From Phycisphaerae bacterium (GTDB lineage: Bacteria; Planctomycetota; Phycisphaerae; Phycisphaerales; SM1A02), in contig PBAX01000019.1 in assembly GCA_002716385.1 (NCBI GenBank), positions 1 through 44,524 on the forward strand: a stretch of DNA of 44,524 nucleotides, in the 5' to 3' direction. This document shows, piece by piece, positions 26,096 to 33,164 of the stretch. Under the pieces are notes generated by a model, which saw only the letters and a list, made by a program, of their open reading frames with translations, did not search any database and was not told the DNA's origin. The position numbers and the translations under genes were made by a program. How positions within the stretch are numbered: the stretch's first letter is position 1; each line of letters starts with the position of its first letter.

Positions 26096-26922
26096 CCAAG
26101 GTGGGGGTTCGTTCAGACAAGGCGGGATCTGCTGGAACAGAGCACGATCCTCGTTCGCCACTTTCGATTCACGACATGACCGTGGCCTATGATCGCAAGC
26201 CCGTCCTCTGGGATGTCGATCTCGACATCCCGGTGGGTGAACTGGTCTGCATCGTCGGTCCGAACGGGGCCGGCAAGAGCACCTTGTTGAAGGCATGTCT
26301 GGGGCTGGTGCCCTCCGTCTCGGGTGATATTCGATTCTGGGGCAAGGAGATCTCGAGACAACGCGGGCGGGTGGCCTATGTGCCCCAGCGTGAATCCGTC
26401 GACTGGGATTTTCCCGTCAACGCGCTGGATGTCGTCATGATGGGCACCTACAGAAAACTGGGTTGGTGTCGACCGGTCGGGAGCAGCCAACGTCGGGCGG
26501 CCCGCGAGGCATTGGAACGTGTCGGCCTGCAGGATGTGATGGATCGACAGATCAGCCAGTTGTCCGGTGGTCAGCAGCAGCGGGTCTTCCTGGCTCGTGC
26601 TCTGGTGCAGGATCCCGAGCTCTATCTCATGGATGAGCCATTCGCTTCGGTGGATGCGTCCACCGAGCAGGCGATTCTCGAGGTGTTGCGTGATCTTCGG
26701 GCATCCGGGCGAACGGTCGTCTGTGTCCATCACGATCTTCAGACGGCTCAGGAGGCTTTCGACTGGGTCGTGATGCTCAACATGCGCGTGGTGGCAGCTG
26801 GTCCGATCGATGCGGCCTTCACCATCGAGAATCTCAGGCGAACCTACGGTGGTCGATTGACCCTGCTGGACAAGGCGGCCATGGCGTTGGGGCGTGCCCA
26901 TCAGGCCGGAGAGCGAGACTGA
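26092..26922 (+). CDS. mntB: Manganese/zinc ABC transporter ATP-binding protein
   Basis: The 276-residue ATPase has Walker A GPNGAGKS (56-63), a Q-loop YVPQRE, the signature LSGGQQQR, Walker B LYLMDEP and the switch His in [22 protein letters not shown] is typical of the Mn/Zn (TroB/MntB/ZnuC) group. The first 24 residues are a non-conserved extension; homology starts at [10 protein letters not shown]. It overlaps mntA by ATGA and is followed after 3 bp by the first permease, so all parts of the importer would be made in step. Confidence 0.93.
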   Translation: MTKVGVRSDKAGSAGTEHDPRSPLSIHDMTVAYDRKPVLWDVDLDIPVGELVCIVGPNGAGKSTLLKACLGLVPSVSGDIRFWGKEISRQRGRVAYVPQRESVDWDFPVNALDVVMMGTYRKLGWCRPVGSSQRRAAREALERVGLQDVMDRQISQLSGGQQQRVFLARALVQDPELYLMDEPFASVDASTEQAILEVLRDLRASGRTVVCVHHDLQTAQEAFDWVVMLNMRVVAAGPIDAAFTIENLRRTYGGRLTLLDKAAMALGRAHQAGERD

Positions 26923-26925
26923 TCA

Positions 26926-28227
26926 ATGGATGAGTTCCTCCGCGTCCTGTTGCTTCAGGAGTACAACACGCGTCTGGTCGTCATTGGAACCGTTCTGCTG
27001 GGGATCGCCTGCGGCACCGTCGGTTCATTGCTCCTGCTCAGAAGGCGTGCGTTGGTAGGAGACGTCATCAGTCATGCGACATTGCCCGGAGTGGCCATCG
27101 CCTTCGTGGTCATGTTGCTTCTTGGTGGAACTGGACGTTGGTCGCCGGGGCTGCTGCTGGGTGCCGGTTGCGCCGGTCTGATGGGGGCGGGCCTGGTGCT
27201 GCTCATACGACGTACGACCTTGCTCAAGGACGATGCCGCAATGGCCATCGTCCTGAGCACCACCTTTGGACTCGGCATTGCCTTTCTTGGTGTGATTCAG
27301 GATCTGCCCAGTGGTAATCAGGCGGGTCTTGATTCCATCATCTTCGGGAAGACGGCCTCCATGATCCGGTCGGAGGCAATTGGCATCGGCATCGCGGCGA
27401 TCGTCATTCTCTTCACATGCGTGTTCCTGTACAAGGAGTTTCGTCTTCTCTGCTTCGACGAGAACTATGCCGGAAGTCAGGGTTGGCCTGTTCTGGTTCT
27501 AGACATAACGCTTCTCACGCTTGGTACCGCGGTGACGGTGATCGGATTGCGGGCGGTGGGGCTGATCCTGATTCTCGCGATGTTGGTCATTCCCGCCTCC
27601 GCGGCCAGGTACTGGACCGATCGTCTTGTCTGGATGATGGTGACGGCGGCCGGTCTCGGGGCTTTCAGTGCATGGATCGGCGTCACGATCAGCGCTCTGG
27701 TGCCTCGCATGCCGGCAGGTGCCATCATTGTCCTCTCCGCAAGTGGTGTGTTTCTCCTGAGCCTTCTTCTTGGAACCCGCCGTGGAGTCCTCATCCAGCT
27801 GTGGCATGTCTATGCACTCAAGCGACGAGTGGGAAAACAGCATCTGCTCAGGGCGATCTGGGAATGTTCCGAGGGCCAGCGGAGGGTCCGGCCTGATGAA
27901 CTCCTGAAGAGGCGCTCATGGTCGTCGAGATCGGTGGATCGACTGCTGAGGGCAAGTCGTCGACGTCAGGAGATCATCATGGATTCTGCTGGGGTGATGC
28001 TGACGGACGCCGGTGCGGTGGAGGCTCGACAGATCGTGCGCAACCATCGTCTGTGGGAGCTGTTCCTCATCAAGCATGCGGACATCGCGCCGAATCACGT
28101 CGATCGTGATGCGGATGCGATCGAGCACGTCCTTGGAAATGAAATGGTGGCGGAGCTTGAAGCGGCCTTGCGGCAGGACGAGTCGCTTCCGACCAGTCCG
28201 CATGCCATCGGGGGTCTGCAGTCATGA
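26926..28227 (+). CDS. mntC: Manganese/zinc ABC transporter permease with C-terminal DtxR/MntR-like domain
   Basis: Residues 1-285 are a TroC/ZnuB-type permease with about eight membrane helices (MDEFLRVLLLQEYNTRLVVIG; RRRALVGDVISHATLPGVAIAF). Residues about 295-433 are an added cytoplasmic domain. It contains a winged-helix-like part (LLRAIWECSEGQRRVRPDELLKRRSWSSRSVDRLLRASRRRQEI) followed by a segment like the metal-binding dimerisation helix of MntR: NHRLWELFL (H374) and ADAIEHVLG (E400-H401). These match MntR HELLEQFL and EGIEHHLS; ligands equivalent to D8/E11 of the N-terminal helix are not evident. Normal permeases of this family end near residue 285-300. The domain could sense cytoplasmic metal and gate transport, but this is inference. 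It overlaps the next permease by ATGA. Confidence 0.9.
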   Translation: MDEFLRVLLLQEYNTRLVVIGTVLLGIACGTVGSLLLLRRRALVGDVISHATLPGVAIAFVVMLLLGGTGRWSPGLLLGAGCAGLMGAGLVLLIRRTTLLKDDAAMAIVLSTTFGLGIAFLGVIQDLPSGNQAGLDSIIFGKTASMIRSEAIGIGIAAIVILFTCVFLYKEFRLLCFDENYAGSQGWPVLVLDITLLTLGTAVTVIGLRAVGLILILAMLVIPASAARYWTDRLVWMMVTAAGLGAFSAWIGVTISALVPRMPAGAIIVLSASGVFLLSLLLGTRRGVLIQLWHVYALKRRVGKQHLLRAIWECSEGQRRVRPDELLKRRSWSSRSVDRLLRASRRRQEIIMDSAGVMLTDAGAVEARQIVRNHRLWELFLIKHADIAPNHVDRDADAIEHVLGNEMVAELEAALRQDESLPTSPHAIGGLQS

Positions 28228-29573
28228 ACTGGATGTGGGGCGTCGATGACTGGATCATCATCCTCGGTGTACTGGCGGCATTGGCCTGCGCCATCCCTGG
28301 GACGTTCCTCCTGCTGCGTGGAATGAGCATGATGGGGGATGCCATCTCGCACGCGGTGCTGCCGGGCATCGCCATTGGTTTTCTCATCAGTGGATCCCGT
28401 GACAGTGTCTGGATGTTTGTCGGCGCCGCCGTTGCCGGAATCATGGCCGCCATCCTGACTCAGTTCCTCCACCGTGTTGGTCGGCTCGATCGTGGCGCCT
28501 CAATGGGTGTCGTCTTCACGACATTCTTCGCCCTGGGATTGATCCTGATCGTGTACACGGCCGATCATGTTGAGCTCGATCCCGAGTGCGTCCTCTATGG
28601 AGCCATAGAGCTGGCACCAATAGATCTCGTGACGATCGCCGGCATGGAAGTGCCTCGATCGATGCCTGTGCTGATCCTGATCGGGATATTGAATCTCATC
28701 GTGATGCTCCTGCTCTACAAGGAGTTCAAGATCTGCAGTTTCGATCCGGCGATGGCCAGCGCATCCGGGATCAATGTCCAGTTGATGAACCAGATTCTCA
28801 TGATCATGACAGCGGCGACCTGTGTCGCCTGCTTCGAGGTGGTCGGAAGCATCCTGGTGGTGGCGTTGCTCGTCGTTCCGGCTGCGACAGCGAGGCTGCT
28901 GAGTGATCGACTTCATGTCGTCCTGATTCTCTCGTTGGTGGTTGGTTCGATCGGTGCTGCGCTTGGGCATCTGGCGGCGATCAACATCCCGGGTTGGTTC
29001 CCGATAGATGTGCCGGACACCTCGACCGCAGGCATGATTGCCGTCATGACGGGTTTCATCTTCCTGCTGGCCTGGGTGTTTTCCCCGATACATGGTCTGA
29101 TTCCACGCGGCTGTCATCGGCTGCAGCTCAAGGTGCGGATCGCATCGGAGGATGCGCTTGGGCTGTTCTATCGATCAGCGGAGAATCAGCAGGAAATGAC
29201 CCACGGAAAGATCAGGGAGGTTCTCGTCGACATGACGGATGCGAATGTCTGGATCACCTGGCTGGCGATGCGTCAGGTCCGACGAAAGGGGCTGGTCGTG
29301 ATCGATGGCGATCGTTGGGCCTTGAGCCAGGAAGGCCATCGCAGAGCGAGTGAGTTGATCCGTTCCCACAGACTCTGGGAAGTCTGGCTCTGGCAGCATG
29401 CCGATCTGGCCGCTGACCATGTACATGGTCAGGCCATGAGGTTGGAGCACATCACCGACCAAGGCATGCGAGACGAACTAGCGGCCCAGACCGATGCCTC
29501 GGATGTCGATCCGCACGGTCGCCGAATTCCATCTGTGGAGCCGCCCATGGAATCCGATTCCGACGAGGATTGA
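28224..29573 (+). CDS. mntD: Second manganese/zinc ABC transporter permease with C-terminal DtxR/MntR-like domain
   Basis: Residues 1-295 form a second TroD-like permease (VLAALACAIPGTFLLLRGMSMMGDAISHAVLPGIAIGF; VGSILVVALLVVPAATARLLSDRL). Residues about 300-425 are again a winged-helix plus MntR-like dimerisation segment. GLFYRSAENQQEMTHGKIREVLVDMTDANVWITWLAMRQVRRKGLV resembles the wing helix, RWALSQEGHRRASELIRSHRLWEVWL carries H382 (MntR H77 position), and MRLEHI carries E408-H409 (MntR E102-H103). The E99 position is not acidic. Two permease genes imply a heterodimeric channel, as in TroCD/MntCD systems. The last 25 residues are acidic. The gene overlaps the previous one by 4 bp; a 70-bp gap separates it from the ATP-grasp gene. 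Confidence 0.9.
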   Translation: MNWMWGVDDWIIILGVLAALACAIPGTFLLLRGMSMMGDAISHAVLPGIAIGFLISGSRDSVWMFVGAAVAGIMAAILTQFLHRVGRLDRGASMGVVFTTFFALGLILIVYTADHVELDPECVLYGAIELAPIDLVTIAGMEVPRSMPVLILIGILNLIVMLLLYKEFKICSFDPAMASASGINVQLMNQILMIMTAATCVACFEVVGSILVVALLVVPAATARLLSDRLHVVLILSLVVGSIGAALGHLAAINIPGWFPIDVPDTSTAGMIAVMTGFIFLLAWVFSPIHGLIPRGCHRLQLKVRIASEDALGLFYRSAENQQEMTHGKIREVLVDMTDANVWITWLAMRQVRRKGLVVIDGDRWALSQEGHRRASELIRSHRLWEVWLWQHADLAADHVHGQAMRLEHITDQGMRDELAAQTDASDVDPHGRRIPSVEPPMESDSDED

Positions 29574-29643
29574 CCGGGGGAGGGGCGGGCAACCACCTCG
29601 ATCACCCGGGCTCGGGGCTGGAGGGGTACACTCCCTTGACGAT

Positions 29644-31092
29644 ATGGATTGGAAAGCAGCCCAAGCTGGATTCGATGAGGCACTGGCGGGACACGATTCC
29701 CCGCGTTCCTCCTATGAGCCTCTCTTCAAGACCCTTCAGGGATTCGACGTCGAGGAAATCGCTCGCCGCGAACAACTGCAGCAGGTCTCGCTCATCAACC
29801 AGGGCATCACCTTCACCGTCTACGGTCGTGAGGAGGGAGTGGAGCGGGTCTTCCCCTTCGACTTCGTTCCAAGGGTGATCTCCGGTGCGGAATGGCGCGA
29901 GGTGGAGCGAGGTCTCATGCAGCGACTGGAGACGATCAATCTGTTCCTGGCGGACATCTATTCCGATCAGAAGTGCCTTCGCGATGGTGTCATACCTCAT
30001 GATCTGGTCTTCGAGCGTGGCGACTTCCGTCGCGAGATCATCGGCACCCGGCCACGGCACGGCATCTACACCCATGTGGTGGGGACGGATCTGCTTCGAG
30101 GTGATGATGGACAGTTCCTCGTGCTCGAGGACAACTGCCGATGCCCCAGTGGTGTTTCTTATGTGCTTGAGAATCGAAATCTCCTCTCCAGGGTGTTTCC
30201 GGAACTCTTCAGCCAGTACGGTGTTCGGCCGGTCGAGCAGTATCCGCAGATGCTGCTGGATACGCTTCGATTCACGGCACCACGTGGCCGTGAGAATCCG
30301 ACCGTCGCGGTACTGACACCGGGTGTCTACAACTCGGCGTACTTCGAGCATTCCTTCCTCGCCCGTGAAATGGGTGTTCCGCTGGTCGAGGGTCGTGATC
30401 TCATCGTCGAGGATGATCAGGTCTATATGCGAACGACCCGTGGCAAGCAGCGTGTCGATGTGATCTATCGTCGCATCGATGACGAGTACATCGATCCGGT
30501 CACCTTCGATCCCAGCAGCATGCTGGGCGTCCCGGGACTGATCCATGCCTGGCAGGCCGGCAATGTCACGATCGCCAATGCGCCAGGTGCCGGTGTCGCC
30601 GATGACAAGGCCATCTATCCCTGGGTTCCCGATCTGGTGAAGTACTACCTGGACGAGGACATTCAGCTGCCGCAGATCAAGACCTGGGTGGGGCGTCGGC
30701 CCGACGAGGCGGCCTACATACGGGATCATCTTCCGGAGCTGGTCGTGAAGCTCGCCGGTGGCGCCGGTGGATACGGCATGCTGGTGGGGCCGACCGCCAC
30801 CAAGGCGGAGATCGCCGACTTCAGTGAAGCCTTCGACAAGGATCCCGGCGCCTACATCGCCCAGCCGCTGGTCGAATTCTCATCGCATCCGACCTACATC
30901 GATGGGGAATTCGTGCCACGTCGAGTCGATCTGCGTCCATTCGCGCTCTGTGGTGAACACACCAGGATTCTGCCCGGTGGCCTGACAAGGGTGGCCTTGG
31001 AGGAAGGTTCCTATGTGGTCAACTCCTCGCAGGGAGGCGGCAGCAAGGACACCTGGATCCTTGCCGATCCTCCCTCGGAGGACAGGGCATGA
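29644..31092 (+). CDS. Circularly permuted type 2 ATP-grasp protein
   Basis: The 482-residue protein belongs to the circularly permuted ATP-grasp group (old DUF404/DUF407). Typical stretches are QGITFTVYG, FPFDFVPRVI, VGTDLLRGDDGQFLVLEDN, PSGVSYVLENR, VKLAGGAGGYGMLVGP and FVPRRVDLRPFALCG. The usual EDNLRVPSG reads EDNCRCPSG. ATP-grasp enzymes join a carboxylate to an amine or thiol; together with the next two genes it may make a peptide-like product, but the reaction is not known. I chose the ATG at 29644; an open frame runs further upstream over the permease gene. TACACT (29627-29632) lies just before. The stop overlaps the alpha-E start by ATGA. Confidence 0.9.
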   Translation: MDWKAAQAGFDEALAGHDSPRSSYEPLFKTLQGFDVEEIARREQLQQVSLINQGITFTVYGREEGVERVFPFDFVPRVISGAEWREVERGLMQRLETINLFLADIYSDQKCLRDGVIPHDLVFERGDFRREIIGTRPRHGIYTHVVGTDLLRGDDGQFLVLEDNCRCPSGVSYVLENRNLLSRVFPELFSQYGVRPVEQYPQMLLDTLRFTAPRGRENPTVAVLTPGVYNSAYFEHSFLAREMGVPLVEGRDLIVEDDQVYMRTTRGKQRVDVIYRRIDDEYIDPVTFDPSSMLGVPGLIHAWQAGNVTIANAPGAGVADDKAIYPWVPDLVKYYLDEDIQLPQIKTWVGRRPDEAAYIRDHLPELVVKLAGGAGGYGMLVGPTATKAEIADFSEAFDKDPGAYIAQPLVEFSSHPTYIDGEFVPRRVDLRPFALCGEHTRILPGGLTRVALEEGSYVVNSSQGGGSKDTWILADPPSEDRA

Positions 31093-32054
31093 GGGGAATG
31101 CTTTCGCGAGCTGCGGAGAACATCTACTGGATGGGTCGCTATGTCGAGCGTTCCGCCGAGATCTGTCGCATGCTTCAGGTCGGTGAACAGCTGACCGTCG
31201 AGTTGAGAGGTCTGTCTCCCGAGATGGCCTGCAGTTTCTGGAGACAGTTGCAGGACATATATCCGGGTTCGATTGCGCCCGACATCAGCGGCAGCGATGT
31301 CGATGAAGTGAGCCTTTCATATGTCTGGTGCTATCTGGTCGGACCCGGGAACGACCTCTCGGTGGCCTCCTCCATACGTCGAGCACGGGAGAATGCCCGG
31401 GCTGTCCGGGAGTATCTGACACGCGAGGTGTTCGAACTGATCAACGAGTGCTGGCTCCAGCTCGATGTCGATGTCCGATCCGCCGGTTCCAGGCAGATGG
31501 CGCCGGATCAGGTGGTCAGCCGCGTGACTCGTGAGGTCTATGGAATCAGTGGCGCGATCGACCGGACGTTCATCCGGGACGAGGCCTGGTTGTTCCTGAC
31601 GATGGGCATGATGTTCGAACGCATGTATCGAGGGCTTCTGGTCATCAAGCATCGTCTGCCGATCCTGCTTGAGCATCCGGCCGACATCGACATTCCCATT
31701 CACCATGCGAGAGTGCGTGGTGTCCTTCGGACGCTGGCCTCTCTGGAGAACTATCGCCGCGTCTACGGGGCGGATCTCAATCCGGATCAGGTGGCTAGAT
31801 TCCTGGTCTTCGATGAGCACACGCCGCATTCCGTCCGAGCTTGTCTTGGGCGTATGGAGCAGGCGATCAACATCCTCGAGGCTGGAACCGGCATGTCGGA
31901 GGCCGGTCGGCTGATCGGTCGCCTGTCCTCGAGACTTCGCTTCGAGGAGAACGATCTCATGGCCATCGACGATCTCGAGGCCGTCTGCTCCGAACTGGTG
32001 ACTTCCGTCACGGAAGTCAATGACGTCCTTTCCCATCAGTACTTCACCACCTGA
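31089..32054 (+). CDS. Alpha-E domain-containing protein (DUF403)
   Basis: The 321-residue, mostly helical protein starts MRGMLSRAAENIYWMGRYVERSAEICRML, the hallmark of the alpha-E family. That family nearly always accompanies circularly permuted ATP-grasp and transglutaminase-like proteins. ENARAVREYLTREVFELINECW and SGAIDRTFIRDEAWLFLTMGMMFERMYRGLL are conserved blocks. Its biochemical role is unknown. Start at 31089, overlapping the previous stop, with GGAGGA about 8 nt upstream; the ATG at 31098 is an alternative. It is cytoplasmic, without signal or membrane segment. Confidence 0.9.
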   Translation: MRGMLSRAAENIYWMGRYVERSAEICRMLQVGEQLTVELRGLSPEMACSFWRQLQDIYPGSIAPDISGSDVDEVSLSYVWCYLVGPGNDLSVASSIRRARENARAVREYLTREVFELINECWLQLDVDVRSAGSRQMAPDQVVSRVTREVYGISGAIDRTFIRDEAWLFLTMGMMFERMYRGLLVIKHRLPILLEHPADIDIPIHHARVRGVLRTLASLENYRRVYGADLNPDQVARFLVFDEHTPHSVRACLGRMEQAINILEAGTGMSEAGRLIGRLSSRLRFEENDLMAIDDLEAVCSELVTSVTEVNDVLSHQYFTT

Positions 32055-32062
32055 GGCCCTCC

Positions 32063-33028
32063 GTGCTGCTCCAGATCGAACACAGCCTGCATTTTCGATA
32101 CAGCGGTTTCATTCGTGAATCACACATGGACATACGTGTGGAGCCACGCACACAGTCCGGTCAGGTGCTGCTTGATTTCTCGCTCGTCGTGGGCCCCTCG
32201 ACCAGAGTGACCCGTCACGAGGACTGGATGGGCAATGCCGTCCACTGGTTCTCGATCACCGACTATCACGAGCGAATCGAGGTTCTGGCCCGTTCACTCG
32301 TCGAGACCAATCCGGCGATGGTTCTTCCGGGGCTCGTCACCGATCCCATCTCCACCGAACCGCCGTCCATGGAACTGTGGGATTTCATGCAGTTCGTCGG
32401 GCCGATCATCGACAGCGAGGCGATGCGGTCGCTGCACGCTGATCTGCGGATCGCCGATCTGGGCACTGTCGGAGAAGTGATCGAATGCGTGGGCGAGGGC
32501 CTTCGCTCCAAGTTCGAGTATCGACCCAATGTGACGGATGCCCATTCGACGACCGATGCCCTGTTGCTTGGCGGTGGGGGTGTCTGTCAGGACTTCGCCC
32601 ATGCGGCGCTTGGCCTGCTCCGGATAAGCGGTATTCCGGCTCGGTATGTCAGCGGCTATCTGCATGTGGAACGCGACGACGATGTCCCTTCGCAGAGCCA
32701 TGCCTGGATCGAGTACTGGTCTGCTTCCAAGGGTTGGCAACCATACGATCCGACTCACGGCATCGTTCCCAACGAAGCCTATGTGACCGTTGGATATGGC
32801 CGAAGCTATGACGACGTGCCGCCCAATCGCGGTATCTGCCAGGGCGGCGCACAGGAGACGCTCAAGGCCGAGGTCGTGACCAGCCCGGGCAAACGTCCTG
32901 ATCGTCGTCGGATGCCTGACGATCTGTTCATGGATCTTCCCGTCTACACGGAAGCTCCCGATCGACCGCCTCGCACCGATCTGCCCGGTAGCGATGCCGC
33001 CTCCCAGCAGCAGCAACAGCAGCAGTGA
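32063..33028 (+). CDS. Transglutaminase-like protease-fold protein of the ATP-grasp/alpha-E trio
   Basis: The 321-residue protein has an N-terminal beta domain (about 1-90, LLQIEHSLHFRYSGFIRESHMDIRVEPRT) and a transglutaminase-like core. The Cys-His-Asp triad is C175 (GGGVCQDFAHA), H213 (SHAWIEYW) and D229 (QPYDPTHG). Such proteins cleave or form amide bonds. There is no signal peptide, so it acts in the cytoplasm with its neighbours. The C-terminus ends in SDAASQQQQQQQ, encoded mostly by CAG repeats, an unusual tail. A GTG at 32063 is used with GAGG upstream; it starts 8 bp after the alpha-E stop. A terminator follows. Confidence 0.9.
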   Translation: MLLQIEHSLHFRYSGFIRESHMDIRVEPRTQSGQVLLDFSLVVGPSTRVTRHEDWMGNAVHWFSITDYHERIEVLARSLVETNPAMVLPGLVTDPISTEPPSMELWDFMQFVGPIIDSEAMRSLHADLRIADLGTVGEVIECVGEGLRSKFEYRPNVTDAHSTTDALLLGGGGVCQDFAHAALGLLRISGIPARYVSGYLHVERDDDVPSQSHAWIEYWSASKGWQPYDPTHGIVPNEAYVTVGYGRSYDDVPPNRGICQGGAQETLKAEVVTSPGKRPDRRRMPDDLFMDLPVYTEAPDRPPRTDLPGSDAASQQQQQQQ

Positions 33029-33100
33029 TGGCAGCGGCTCGCTTCCGTTGAACCTGCCCAGCCGAGGCAAGGCATCCATTTCGAACGCAGGATCCGCACG

Positions 33101-33136
33101 AAAAAACCCCCCGATCCGGAGGATCGGGGGGTTGTA
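33101..33136 (-). terminator. Terminator between the transglutaminase gene and the convergent secreted protein gene
   Basis: CCCCCCGATCC (33107-33117) and GGATCGGGGGG (33121-33131) form an 11-bp stem. On the minus strand it is followed by six T (complement of 33101-33106), making it a good terminator for the gene ending at 33165. On the plus strand TTGTATT follows, so it may serve both directions. Confidence 0.85.
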
Positions 33137-33164
33137 TTGACGAGTCAGTCGTCCTGGTTCGGCA

